The position numbers were made by a program, and so were the translations under genes. From Pseudo-nitzschia pungens (taxonomy: Eukaryota > Bacillariophyta > Bacillariophyceae > Bacillariales > Bacillariaceae), in assembly GCA_037355855.1 (NCBI GenBank), contig CM074759.1, positions 8,184,001 through 8,248,000 of the forward strand: a DNA stretch of 64,000 nucleotides. Reading direction: 5' to 3'. Within the stretch, counting starts at the first letter, position 1. Each line of letters begins with the position of its first letter. The notes beneath the pieces were generated by a model. That model saw only the letters and a list, made by a program, of their open reading frames with translations. It did not search any database and was not told where the DNA came from. Shown here piece by piece: positions 31,001 to 41,639 of this stretch.

Positions 31001-33129
31001 CTTTCTCCGTAGGTACGTAGGCTAGCCATTCATTTCTTTTATTTCATGAATTGAAATGATATGATTTTATAAATTTATTCTGCTTGGATGCTTTCTTTTG
31101 GCCATCTGCATTCATTGCAGTCGCATTTTTTGATCAAAATGCAATGACAAGTAACATTGGGATTTTGAGCACGTTGACCGAAATAAATTTTGGTATGTCG
31201 ATAGCGTATTTGTGAAGTGTGCTGTTTAAAGATGCGTTTTATTACTACATCTTACTTTTATCGTTGGTTCGTTATATCTTCCTGTCTAATGGTGTATTTT
31301 GATTGTCTTTTCTAATATTTTAGCTGAGAGTGATTTGACGGGATCTATTCCAAGTGAGATTGGACAACTCACTGAATTGAACAAGTTAGTTCTATGTATG
31401 TATTTTGTTGGTGGAATGATGTGAACTGTTTTGATGCAGGTGCTGTATGAGAGGGAATGTTGCATTGTAATGTCTGACAATGTGTTTTGATTCATGCTTC
31501 TTATTTCATTGTATTAGCTGAGAATGATTTGACGGGATCTATTCCAAGTGAGATTGCACTCCTCACTGGCTTGACTATGTTAGATCTATGTATGTATTGT
31601 GTTGTTGAAATGATGTGAACTGTTTTGAAGCAGGTGCTGTATGAAAGGGAATGTTGCATTGTAATGTCTGACAATGTGTTTTGATTCATGCTTCTTATTT
31701 CATTGTATTAGCTAGGAGCTTTTTGAGAGGATCTATTCCAAGTGAAATCGGACTCCTCACTGGCTTGACTGTGTTAGATCTATGTATGTATTGTGTTGTT
31801 GGAATGATGTGAACTGTTTTGAAGCAGGTGCTGTATGAGAGGGAATGTTGCATTGTATTGTCTGACAATGTGTTTTGATTCATGCTTCTTATTTCATTGT
31901 ATTAGCTGAGAATGATTTGTTTGGATCTATTCCACGTGAAATTGGACTCCTCACTGGCTTGACTGTGTTAGATCTATGTATGTATTGTGTTGTTGGAATG
32001 ATGTGAACTGTTTTGCAGCAGGTGTATTTTGTGGGTTTGTTATTTCTTCCTGTCTAATCGTGTAATTTTATTGTCATTTCTTCTTTTAATATTGCAGCTG
32101 ATAATCTTTTTTATGATTGGGATGGAATTATTCCATCTATTCCAAGTGAGATTGGACAACTCATTGGCTTGACTGTGTTAGATCTATGTATGTATTGTGT
32201 TGTGTTGTTGGAATGATATGAACTGTTTTGAAGCAGGTGCTGTATGAGAGGGAATGTTGCATTGTATTGTCTGACAATGTGTTTTGATTCATGCTTCTTA
32301 TTTCATTGTATTAGCTAAGAGTTTTTTGAAAGGATATATTCCAAGTGAAATTGGACTCCTCACTGGCTTGACTGTGTTAGATCTATGTATGTATTGTGTT
32401 GTTGGAATGATGTGAACTGTTTTGCAGCAGGTGTATTTTGTGGGTTTGTTATTTCTTCCTGTCTAATCGTGTAATTTTATTGTCATTTCTTCTTTTAATA
32501 TTTCAGCTGATAATAATTTTTATGGTTTGCATGCATCTATTCCAAGTGAGATTGGACTCCTCACTGGCTTGACTGTGTTAGATTTATGTATGTATTGTGT
32601 TGTTGAAATGATGTGAACTGTTTTGAAGCAGGTGCTGTATGAGAGGGAATGTTGCATTGTATTGTCTGACAATGTGTTTTGATTCATGCTTCTTATTTCA
32701 TTGTATTAGCTAGGAGCTTTTTGAGAGGATCTATTCCAAGTGAAATCGGACTCCTCACTGGCTTGACTGTGTTAGATCTATGTATGTATTGTGTTGTTGG
32801 AATGATGTGAACTGTTTTGAAGCAGGTGCTGTATGAGGGAATGTTGTATCTTCCAAGTTAATGATGTGTTTTGATTATTGTTTCTTATTTTAATATTTTA
32901 GCTGAGAATGCTTTGACTGGATCTATTCCCACTGCAATGCGTTCTCTGATTGGATTAAGGCTGTTGAATTTGGGTACGTTGCTGATTCTAATTCTTTAGC
33001 TTGGAAAAGGAAGATTTGGCATGATTATTCTCAAGGTTAAAAAACCATTCTCGTTCTTACTCTTGAAATTTTCCAGGGAAAAATGACTTGAAAGGACGCC
33101 TTCCCGAAAGAGAGAATCCTTTTTCATGA
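28065..33129 (+). CDS. Polytopic LNR-LRR receptor-like protein, 13 exons
   Basis: I joined 13 exons: 28065-29855, 29941-31012, 31121-31192, 31324-31395, 31518-31589, 31712-31783, 31906-31977, 32098-32187, 32315-32386, 32507-32587, 32710-32781, 32902-32973 and 33077-33129. All introns are GT-AG and the frame closes exactly, giving 1,220 aa. Exon 1 encodes a cytosol-like N terminus and about ten hydrophobic segments; exon 2 adds another (ITVCTISAFIFGLIILITSC). The likely extracellular part has a Lin-12/Notch repeat (CNDFGNGRCDLELNE, then DEGDCC) and ten or more leucine-rich repeats of the form GSIPSEIGLLTGLTVLDL. LNR and LRR modules bind proteins or peptides, so a cell-surface receptor is plausible. 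No kinase or other signalling domain is seen. The start is the first ATG in frame (another at 28071). The final repeat is truncated by the stop. Confidence 0.85.
31324..32901 (+). repeat. Tandem array of one-LRR exon-intron cassettes
   Basis: Eight exon-plus-intron units in a row, each coding one 24-aa LRR (72 bp; two are 90 and 81 bp), with starts 192-217 bp apart. Introns come in two near-identical types: about 122 bp with GGTGCTGTATGAGAGGGAAT, and 120 bp with GGTGTATTTTGTGGGTTTGT. They are arranged A-A-A-B-A-B-A after the first, and the last intron looks like a hybrid. All introns are phase 1, so gain, loss or skipping of a cassette keeps the frame. Exons at 31712 and 32710 encode the same 24 residues. 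Confidence 0.92.
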
Positions 33130-33635
33130 ATATTTTCTATTCTTGTAGGCCTCAAAGGATCCATGTAGTGTTAGTCAGCAATTGGTTGGTTGTTTAGAAT
33201 ACCTTCTTTTTAAAATGAATTCATACGAGGATGGAACAGTGGACAATCTTTTGAGTAACATTTTTCATTATGTCATGTCTTCTTATCATCCACTTTCTTC
33301 ACAGCTCTGTGATTTGTACATGTTGTCAATATCATTCTGTGTCCTGCTGTTCTTGAGAGGAAAAATAAACGTAGCTTTAACTTCGATTTTGCTTCTTCCG
33401 AAGGATTTTGGTGAGAAGCAGTGCAGCATAATAACGCATAACAGGGTTGTTAAGTACAAGAAACAGAAACTGAGCATAAGAAACAAATATATTTGGAGTC
33501 ACAAACACTAGATCTGCTATTCCGGACGACAAACAAACCAACGAAGTTGCGAAGTTGCTTTGCCTTGTTTTGCACAACTCGTTCAGATATTTGATCGCCA
33601 GCATCCATAATTGATTTGGAGTTTGATAATCCACC
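33130..33635. other. Spacer between LRR gene and HAD gene
   Basis: AT-rich 3' flank of the LRR gene. An open frame at 33182-33511 (plus) has no recognisable signature and I do not call it. Nothing else is seen. Confidence 0.6.
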
Positions 33636-34670
33636 ATGCTCCCGGCTTCGACCCGCGCCACGGCTGCTGCGGCAAGCAGCATCCTCCGGCGGACCGCCTC
33701 CTCCTCCTCGGCTTCCACCACACCCAAAGCCAACACCAACAACAACACCAACTCCGGCAACCAACAGGCCACCCCTTCCGTCGTCAGCACGCTCATTTTC
33801 GACGTCGACGACACTCTGTACGACGTCGCCTCTGGATTCACGGCGCACCGCAACGGCCCCGTCATCTGGAAGTACATGGTCGACCACCTCGGCTTCGAGA
33901 CGCAAGAAACCGCCCGGGCCCTCCGGGACGAGTACTTCGAGCGGTATCACAGCACCGCCAAGGCGCTGACGGTCGCCCAGACCGAGGGGAAATTCCCCGA
34001 CGGAGCCCCGGTCTTCGACGCCAGGCACATGTCGGAGCACTGGGTGAACCACCTCGACTACGGCCTGCTCTTTCGGACGCGCGCGCACCCTTCGCCGGAA
34101 GCATCGAGGCGGGCCAAGGCCGCCTTTGGGAGGGCCCTGGCGGACTGCCCCGCCACGCTGGTGGCCTTTTCGAACGGGCCCAAGTCGTACGTCACCAAGG
34201 TACTGGACGAGCTGGGCCTGCTGGAGCTCTTCGGGACGGACCGGAGGTCGAGGGACGGGGCTCTGGTCTGGGGCGTCGACGACGTCCTGCCCCACTGCAA
34301 GCCCGAGGCCGAGGCCTTTTTCAAGATTTTTGACGAGCTCGAACAGCGGGACACGAACAGCAATAGCAATAGCAACGACCGGAAAAAGGTGCTCCCCTCC
34401 GAGTGCGTCATGGTGGAGGACTCGATGAAGAACGTCCGGGCCGCCAAGGCCCTGGGAATGAAGACGGTCCTCGTCACCGGTTCCCGAGAGGAGGGCCGGA
34501 TCCTTCCGGGGGACGCCCCGGAAGCCGACGATCCGGCGGTGGACCTGGCGGTGGCCACGGTGGAAGAAATGGTCGAGCGGCTGCCGGGGCTCTGGAGGGA
34601 TCCGCCCGTCTTCGATCCGTTGCCCGCGACGGCGAAGCCGAGCGGAACATCCGCGGGGGCGGCGGCGTAA
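33636..34670 (+). CDS. HAD-family pyrimidine 5'-nucleotidase-like phosphatase
   Basis: 344 aa from ATG 33636. All four HAD motifs are present: I, FDVDDTLYD with nucleophile D56 and acid/base D58; II, AFSNG with S179; III, K222 in CKPEAEAF; IV, VEDS with E261 and D262. The helical cap lies between residues 63 and 165. The order and the sequence FDVDDTLY plus VEDSMKNVRAAKALGM match the SDT1/SSM1 pyrimidine 5'-nucleotidase branch, which removes phosphate from nucleoside monophosphates or related sugar phosphates. The first 45 residues are Ala/Ser/Arg- then Thr/Asn-rich and could be a mitochondrial presequence. An Asn/Ser insert at 239-248 is low complexity. Exact substrate is not certain. Confidence 0.85.
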   Translation: MLPASTRATAAAASSILRRTASSSSASTTPKANTNNNTNSGNQQATPSVVSTLIFDVDDTLYDVASGFTAHRNGPVIWKYMVDHLGFETQETARALRDEYFERYHSTAKALTVAQTEGKFPDGAPVFDARHMSEHWVNHLDYGLLFRTRAHPSPEASRRAKAAFGRALADCPATLVAFSNGPKSYVTKVLDELGLLELFGTDRRSRDGALVWGVDDVLPHCKPEAEAFFKIFDELEQRDTNSNSNSNDRKKVLPSECVMVEDSMKNVRAAKALGMKTVLVTGSREEGRILPGDAPEADDPAVDLAVATVEEMVERLPGLWRDPPVFDPLPATAKPSGTSAGAAA

Positions 34671-35093
34671 CGTTTGCGGACTCGCGAAGCGACAAAACGA
34701 ATAAAAACGAAACGAAACGAAACGAAACGAAACGAAAAAAAAAAAAAATCACTCTGGTATTCCTAGTACGGTATACTACTATGCAACCATCGTCCAAAAT
34801 TATGTGATTGGTTTGGTAGAAACGGGTCCAAAACATCTGGCCTGTCGTGTTGTTGTGATTGTTGCTGCTGCTGGTGATGTTGCGAATGAGGTTGTTGCTC
34901 CATCCGCGGCATTGTCTACCGTAGGATCGAAATCACGATGGATTCCATTCCATTCGATTTCATTCGATTCCATTCGGTCGGTGGATGGGCACGGCGCGGC
35001 ACGGCTCCGTCGTTTCGCATCGCATCGCGCAATAGTAGCAGTAGTAGTATGGATTGATTGATTGATTGATTTCATTCTTCGCGCCTCGCGCAG
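34671..35093. other. Convergent spacer with AAACG and ATTG runs
   Basis: Separates the 3' ends of the HAD gene (plus) and the LTO1-like gene (minus). It contains an AAACG pentamer run (34707-34735) followed by poly-A, and ATTG runs near 35052-35072. No gene seen. Confidence 0.7.
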
Positions 35094-36476
35094 TTATTGG
35101 CCACTCCGCTCCGCCGCCGCCGCCGCTTCTCCCTTGATCCCCTTTACCAGTTCCTCCAGCTCGTCCAGTTCCTGCTGCCCCGGGTAGAGCTTGCCCCGGA
35201 TCTCCCAGGTGGGATATCCCGGGATCTCCTTTTCCTTGCAGACCCTCGCTTCGGAATCGACTCCGTCCCGGGAGCATTCCACGTACTTGACGAATCCGAA
35301 TCCGCCCTCTTTTTCGCTGGCAAAGACCTGTTTTCCGAGAATCTCCTTTTGGTCGTAGCAGTGGCTGCACCAGTGGGCCCCGTACATCTTGGCGCCGCCC
35401 AATTCCGAGAGCTCCCTGCCCAGGGCCAGGGCCCGCTCGGACGAGTCGGTGGTGATGGCCGGGGGGGAATACAGGAGTTGCTCTTGTTGTTGGCCTTGTT
35501 GCCGGCTGCTGCCGGTGATGGTCGCCACGAGCGTGCTGCTGCCCGGGTTGTTGATCGCGTCGACGCTCCCCTCCGCGAACAGGAGGAAAGATCCCAGCAC
35601 GGCTCCGACGAATCCGGCCAGGACGGTTTTTCCGGCCGTGGTGTCGGGCCTTTCGTTGGTTTCGCCACCCGTTTCCGGCGACTGCGATTGCGGCTCGGGC
35701 AGGCAGCCGCCGATCAGCGCCACGTTGGCCAGCAAAAAGGACAGGGCCGCCGATCCGACGCAGTACGGGCAGGAGGCCTTCAGGACGCCAAAGAGGAGCG
35801 TCATGAGAAAGATGGAAAAGGTGGCCATGGAGGTCGCCAGCGCCGTCAGCAGGATGCGGTTGGTCGTGTCGTCGACGACGACGCCATCGTCGTCGTCGTT
35901 GTTGTTGTTTCCATTGCCGAGGAGCGGCTGCAGGGCCAGCACCACGATGCTCGAATAGGCCAGGAGTCCGAGCGAGGCCAGCGGAACATTGTCGAAAAAG
36001 GGAAGGTGCGAGTAGGGACCGCTCAGGACACGGTCGCAGGAGGAAACCGCCGCCTGGGAATTGCCGCAAAAGACGCCGCCGCCGTCGCCGCCAAACAGCT
36101 TGGCGTAGGTGAGATACCCCGTTTCGACCGCCCCGAGGCTCGCGATTCCCGCCATGGTCTTGCGCAGGTTTGGGGACCAGACCGATGCCGTGGCGGTGGT
36201 GGTGGTCGCGCCTTCGCTTTCGGAAGCCGACGACAAATCCGTGGTCTTCCGTATCGTTCCGGCGGAAAGCGCGGGGTTGGATCGTCCGATCGAACGAGCG
36301 ACGGTCTGCGGGGCAAAGGCCGCAACACCGTGCGGCATCGTCGTCGTCGTCGAAGATGTCCACCACACGCAGCAGAGAGACACGACCACCATCGTTATTT
36401 GTTGTTGTCGCTTGGAAGCACCCATCGCTTTGTGTTTTCCAGGTCTTGTCCTTGTTATCGTTGTTGTCTTCGCCAT
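35094..36476 (-). CDS. Plastid VKOR-thioredoxin fusion (LTO1-like)
   Basis: 460 aa from ATG 36476; M18 (ATG 36425) is an alternative start that places the signal peptide (ITMVVVSLCCVWW) nearer the N terminus. VAAFAPQT at 51-58 is the AFAP-type cleavage motif of diatom plastid proteins. The VKOR domain (about 104-256) has loop cysteines C137 and C147 and the CPYC active site, C236-C239, inside a four-helix membrane bundle. A further membrane helix lies at about 284-301. The C-terminal thioredoxin-like domain has C370-S-H-C373. LTO1 in plants oxidises lumenal thiols, passing electrons to a quinone, and is needed for photosystem II assembly. I infer the same role in the thylakoid lumen. The linker holds Gln- and Asn-rich inserts. 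Confidence 0.9.
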   Translation of the reverse strand: MAKTTTITRTRPGKHKAMGASKRQQQITMVVVSLCCVWWTSSTTTTMPHGVAAFAPQTVARSIGRSNPALSAGTIRKTTDLSSASESEGATTTTATASVWSPNLRKTMAGIASLGAVETGYLTYAKLFGGDGGGVFCGNSQAAVSSCDRVLSGPYSHLPFFDNVPLASLGLLAYSSIVVLALQPLLGNGNNNNDDDDGVVVDDTTNRILLTALATSMATFSIFLMTLLFGVLKASCPYCVGSAALSFLLANVALIGGCLPEPQSQSPETGGETNERPDTTAGKTVLAGFVGAVLGSFLLFAEGSVDAINNPGSSTLVATITGSSRQQGQQQEQLLYSPPAITTDSSERALALGRELSELGGAKMYGAHWCSHCYDQKEILGKQVFASEKEGGFGFVKYVECSRDGVDSEARVCKEKEIPGYPTWEIRGKLYPGQQELDELEELVKGIKGEAAAAAERSGQ

Positions 36477-37194
36477 TGTTGTTGTTGTTCTTCTTCTTCG
36501 TTTGTGACGTGTGTTCTTTGGGAATCGGATGGATCGAATGGAAGGGTTGGATGCACTCCTCTCTGATTCTCTTGTCGGTTCGATTCTGAATTCGATGGAT
36601 TGGCGCGAAGAATTCCGAAGAGAATATAACGTACGTATCTGGTCTGTGCAACTCTTATCAACAATAGTATCGGGCTGGATATCGATGGTGATGGTGCCGG
36701 TTCGTACGAGTACGGTGTTGGTACGGTTGGAGTGATGAGTAAGTTAATCTTACTGTTGTTGGTTGTTGTCGACAATCGACAATCAAAGATGAGAGCGCCG
36801 AACTTCCCAACCAACGACGTTGGTTGAACTCCCCCAAACTTTCGTTGGAGAGAAGATTGCGCACGGATCCTCAGTACGTACGTACGTACGTATGGACGTA
36901 GAGTACTTGTACGTTCGGTAACCTTACGCACCAGTACAAGCAAACTTACCGTTGTTCGTAGTTTTGGTCTTCGTCTTCGTCGTCATCGTCGTCGTCATCG
37001 TCGGTGCACATCCACGAATGGAGTAAGATTGAGTCTTGAATTCACTCCGGGAGCCAAGAATGAATGAATCATCATCAATCAATCAATCAATCGGCTCATC
37101 ATCGAGGACAATCATCGTCCTTCATCCTCAACGAGACGAACAATTTTCGGTGTCCGAAGTCGAAAAGGCAAAGGGGAAAGGGGAACCCAGAATT
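36477..37194. other. Spacer between LTO1-like gene and transposon
   Basis: Promoter side of the LTO1-like gene. GTAACCTTAC lies at 36918-36927, next to a GTAC run (36877-36895). 36950-37110 is low in complexity (TCGTC and ATCA runs). No gene seen. Confidence 0.65.
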
Positions 37195-37302
37195 GAGTCT
37201 GCGGGAAATCATATTTTTCTACAGTTCGTCCTCCAAAAAACATGTGTTGAGGGAATCGAAACTACATTTAGGGGAAAAAAATAAAGAAATTCCCGCAGAA
37301 GC
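37195..37302 (+). repeat. Left terminal inverted repeat of the 12.7-kb transposon
   Basis: Identical by eye to the reverse complement of 49831-49938. It starts with GAGTCTGCGGGAAA, so the terminus itself carries the CTGCGGGAA iteron found repeatedly inside. Confidence 0.92.
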
Positions 37303-37317
37303 AGAAGAAATTCCCGC

Positions 37318-37466
37318 TGAAGCGAAAAACGCTCCCGTAGAAGCAAAAAACGCTCCCGCAGAAGCAAAAAACGCTCCCGCAGCTGAGGGAAAAAAAAAAA
37401 ATTCCCGCAGACACCAATTTTGAACAAAAAAAAAATTTGGTGTCTGCGGGAATTTTTTTTTTTTCC
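37318..37466. repeat. Left subterminal iterons and hairpin
   Basis: Four copies of CGCTCCCGCAGAAGCAAAAA or a close variant (21-bp period, 37318-37381) are followed by a hairpin with arms 37387-37420 and 37434-37466. The arms contain ATTCCCGCAGACACCAA and its complement and are matched almost base for base. Confidence 0.85.
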
Positions 37467-37897
37467 CGCAGGCTGCGGGAAAGTGCCCAAAAAATTGGAG
37501 CAAGCTTAATTACACTGGAGTAAGATTAAATACACTGGATCAAGCTTAAATAAATTGGATCAAGGAGCAAGCTCAAACAAATTGGAGTACCGCACGGTAG
37601 CGGAGTTTTGGCGAGCTAAAAAATGTTGTTGTTGCAGCTTCTCTGTTGTCGCCGGACACCAACAGTAATGGCAATGGCGACGGAATCCTCGGCGGCGTGG
37701 GAGTCCACAAGCCGGTGGGAGAGCTACTGGTGGAATCCATCTCTACGAACAACCATTGTTCGCACGGAGCGGGACAGCGCATGACATGAATCATCGACAT
37801 CACCCAAATGGTGGTGAACACCAAGGAATGAATGAATCATCGGAGACGACTTGGATCCGATTCGATCCGATTCGATTCGATTTGATTCTGTGCCGGG

Positions 37898-37968
37898 GAT
37901 GCTTGGCGATGCTTGGCGATGCTTAGCGATGCTTGGCGATGCTTGGCGATGATTTGCGATGATTGGCG
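37898..37968. repeat. GATGCTTGGC decamer repeat
   Basis: About seven tandem copies of a 10-bp unit (GATGCTTGGC with a few changes), inside the left part of the 12.7-kb transposon. 37970-38533 has no supported gene; an open frame at 38212-38508 is unassigned. Confidence 0.85.
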
Positions 37969-38533
37969 AGCTTTCGCATTTCCCTTGCCCTAAGCGATCA
38001 CAGTAACTTACTAATTTTCTAGATATCGATATACATCACCCAAGTTAATCATACACGGACAGATAATTTTTTACTTGAAATGGGTCTGTGTGTTCATTCA
38101 CATCGTTTATGTGGGAGTAAGACCTTTCATGTTACTCGTAAGGTACTTGTAACATATTTCATGTTGTACGGAGTAAACCTCATTATCCATGTGTAAGTTA
38201 CTCTCGTACGAGTGGAATTCCTACGTACATGTAGTGGGGGACGTCTGTCGAAAATTTTTCAATTTTTAAAGTATCAACATCGAATACCGGTACTTGTATC
38301 CACTCTCATGGAGTATGTTGTTCATCAGAGAACAAAAAATTATGTAGGCACCGTTCGAATCAATTTCATTAAGACTGCCTCAACGTTTAGCTGCTTACTC
38401 CGACCGGATTTTAGCTCAACGGCAGCTCTGGGCGATGAATGCGGGGGGGGACCTGTTGCAGCTGTGTCAATTCGCGACTGGTTGCAGCTTTCGAATAGAA
38501 CTCCATAATTTTGTCTCATAAACGTAAGTGAGG

Positions 38534-40024
38534 ATGTGGAATGATAAGTGCAATGCGGCCTTGGACCTCCTATTCCAAGAGGAAGAGATCGTAGATCCTA
38601 TCTGGAATGAGCCTCATGAGATTGACCAGGTTTATGAGATGTCACCTGTGTTTGCCGAGAACAATGTCAAGAAGAAAAACTTCTATACCCATTTCAGGAA
38701 ACGAGCGAAAAAGTTCATCATTAATAAATCATTGCAGGGTGTTCGTAGAAGTGAGTGAGGTGTTTCATCAGATACGACAGACGTTTACGGCTGTCTGACA
38801 TCACCTTTTTCCCTTTTTTTGTTCGCTACAGGAGAATTGGAATTAAAGGGCAAAGTTCTCCAGAAACCCAAGTCCCATTTCGTTGCAGCAAAAACAAATA
38901 AGAAGGCGAAAGAAGCAGCTTCGTCCTCTCCCAAAGAAAAGCCTCCTTCGCCCGAATCCGTTCGAAAGGCACCGTCGAAGTCTCTTCCGACAAAACCGGC
39001 GCAAAAGGCACCGTCGAAGTCTCTTCCGACAAAACCGGCGCAAAAGGCACCCCCAACGTCTCCTCTGACATCGACGCCCAGAGCATCCGTAACGTCTCCT
39101 CCGACAAAACTGGCGCCAAAAGTACCTGCACCTCTTAAGCCTTCAACAAAAACGTCTTCGCAGTCTCCCACCGATACCATGAACTCTCTTGAAAAGCAAA
39201 TCGTCTTCTTCCCTGACGGGCGTTGTTTCTGTCGATTCCTTCTTCCTCAAAATTTTGACGGAAGTTTGTCCATTGCCGAGAGTAAAACTGAGATACTTAT
39301 GGAGAGGACTTTCCAGAAATCACACTTTGGTCCGGCAGCCGCTGTTGAGACGTCAACACATCACGTTGGAAAAGCCGATTGCAATCATTTACTTCACGCT
39401 GGATTGAAAGTTGAGCTTGAGAAGATTTGGGACACCGTCGCTGAATTGGGGGTTCCTGACGATCCGAATTTCATTGAAGTGAAAAAAGAAGGCGAGTCTT
39501 TGGTAATTGTAAGTCGTATTTTCACACTACCTTTCGAAGTGAAACCCTTTTTCTACGACATCGAAATGCGACAAGAACAACCTGTCATTGATGATCTCAA
39601 GTCAGGTTCATGGGCATCTTTTGTCGTTCAGAAGCAAACTGAAATTACGACCCCTGGACGCCAGAGACTTCGACGCCGTACGATTAAAAGTGGTGGTAGT
39701 AATTGCGGACCAAGGGGCAGAGACGACATCACCATGGCAACCGGGGTTCGAGACGACTTCACCATGGACCCTAGAGATCCAAAACGCTCAAACAACTACG
39801 AAAACAACTCTATTGATCCAAACAGCATGTTCGAAGCTGCCTCCGACATCCATACTCGAGTCGATGATGATTTGTGAAATGAGAGTATCTCGTTACCTCC
39901 CGTAGATTCATATGACGATGCGTCGTTTGAGTCATTGAATATTGATCCAATTGCAACATTGAGAGAAGCCAACAGCCATCTGTTAGAACTTGCGTCTTAT
40001 ATCAACCAATACAATCACAATTAA
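38534..40024 (+). pseudogene. Two-exon transposon cargo gene with in-frame TGA
   Basis: Exon 1 from ATG 38534 to 38750; an 81-bp GT-AG intron (38751-38831) joins it in frame to exon 2. Exon 2 reads to TGA at 39875-39877, giving about 420 aa. The same frame then stays open to TAA at 40022-40024 and looks coding (SFESLNIDPIATLREANSHL), so the TGA may be a nonsense mutation, or the full protein ends there in this copy. The N terminus is charged (YTHFRKRAKKFI). A Lys/Pro/Ser linker has two copies of KAPSKSLPTKPAQ, then a folded-looking region of about 190 residues (QIVFFPDGRCFCRFLLPQ, FTLPFEVKPFFYDIEMR). No known family is recognised. Its position inside the transposon makes it cargo. Confidence 0.6.
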
Positions 40025-40468
40025 GTAAGGCTAGTCTTATTATTATTACCGAAACTGCCCCCACTTCTTTGCGAGCCACGTGACCGAATCGCTTCCAAAA
40101 AGCGTTCCACGGCATTTTTTTTTCTCGAATTTGAACGCTTCGTGTTGTTCCACGACAATACTACTATTACGAAGTATTATTTTTTTTTCATGTGACTTGC
40201 TACTATTGTTACTGGTAAGTAAGTACGTACTCGTACGTAGTTTACACTGTGTAAGGATTATCTTCTGGTCCACACGGATTATGCGCGTTCCTATGACACA
40301 TCACGGATCATGCGGAATATTTTTAGTACTGGTACATGTACCCGTACGTGTGTGGTGGAACAAGTTTGTCGGGAAGACGTGAAATCTCAATTGCAAGCCC
40401 TGCAAGCGAATCGGCATAGCCTCGAAACCAGTGAAGATGCCCAAACATGTTCATGAACTCAATGTAGT

Positions 40469-40968
40469 NNNNNNNNNNNNNNNNNNNNNNNNNNNNNNNN
40501 NNNNNNNNNNNNNNNNNNNNNNNNNNNNNNNNNNNNNNNNNNNNNNNNNNNNNNNNNNNNNNNNNNNNNNNNNNNNNNNNNNNNNNNNNNNNNNNNNNNN
40601 NNNNNNNNNNNNNNNNNNNNNNNNNNNNNNNNNNNNNNNNNNNNNNNNNNNNNNNNNNNNNNNNNNNNNNNNNNNNNNNNNNNNNNNNNNNNNNNNNNNN
40701 NNNNNNNNNNNNNNNNNNNNNNNNNNNNNNNNNNNNNNNNNNNNNNNNNNNNNNNNNNNNNNNNNNNNNNNNNNNNNNNNNNNNNNNNNNNNNNNNNNNN
40801 NNNNNNNNNNNNNNNNNNNNNNNNNNNNNNNNNNNNNNNNNNNNNNNNNNNNNNNNNNNNNNNNNNNNNNNNNNNNNNNNNNNNNNNNNNNNNNNNNNNN
40901 NNNNNNNNNNNNNNNNNNNNNNNNNNNNNNNNNNNNNNNNNNNNNNNNNNNNNNNNNNNNNNNNNNNN
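40469..40968. other. Assembly gap of exactly 500 N
   Basis: 500 undetermined bases, a placeholder length. The gap lies inside the 12.7-kb transposon and removes the C-terminal part of the cargo gene that starts at 41500, so the true element length is unknown to that extent. Confidence 1.
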
Positions 40969-41500
40969 CTTGGTTACTTCCAGAAAGGGTCGGATCCCAT
41001 CCAAATGCACCTTTTTGTTTTACGTAGGTCCAATACATGAAGCACACCCACTGAGCCTCGGGCTTGAGACAGTAGTACTCCGAAATTAGATCATTTCTCG
41101 TGAGGGTCGAACGCCTCTTGAAATGGGGCTCGAACATCTCAACGTTTTCGCAAGCTCGCTTCTTATGATTTGGACTGGTTGATGCCATGAAGCGAATCTT
41201 CTTCGAAGGTGTATTGCTTTTGTCTTGTAGAGTTCTCTTTGTACTAGCATTCGAATCCTTGCCGACAACCGAAATAGTGTCAGATGGAACTTTGTCAGGA
41301 CTATCGATGGCATCGATGGCAAGGTTCTTCTTAGACTCCGAGCTTTTAATTGGCGTAAAAAGTGGGCATTTGTCCGTGATTGCTTCAGATTTTGGGATCT
41401 TCTCAAATTTTGCGATGTAGCCAAGTCTCAATGCTTCCGCATCAGTCTTGCGTTTCAGGGCAAGGAAATCAGTATAATCGTAGGGTTCAGGAAACTCCAT
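40969..41500 (-). CDS. GWDP-family cargo protein, 3' part lost in gap
   Basis: Minus strand from ATG 41500 into the N gap; 177 residues are visible. The first 135 residues are Lys/Ser-rich with a likely nuclear-localisation cluster (KRTLQDK, KKIRF, NHKKRA). Then comes WVCFMYWTYVKQKGAFGWDP, which matches CYKFWSYEYY...GWDPNL in the cargo protein at 46263-47036 and ICYHYYRF...GWTP in the one at 45046-45792. The C-terminal QMA.LA.R.V motif seen in those two would fall in the gap. Function unknown; this is a member of a family found here three times within one transposon. Confidence 0.7.
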
Positions 41501-41639
41501 GGTTTCGTCGTTTGATATCTTTGATGATGATTATTATGACCAATCCGCACCATCTGTGATGATCTGTGATGGTCGACTCTATGCACCGCGATTCCATGGG
41601 TGCCACTGTGCCGTACGCACCCTGAGTCGATCCGATGGT

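Noticed and set aside
31013..33076. Separate short minus-strand ORFs of about 62 aa repeated in the LRR region
   Set aside because: They are translations of the repeated intron and exon units in antisense; the plus-strand spliced frame explains the region fully.
35097..36566. 489-aa plus-strand ORF opposite the LTO1-like gene
   Set aside because: It is the antisense shadow of a GC-rich gene with clear VKOR and thioredoxin motifs on the minus strand.
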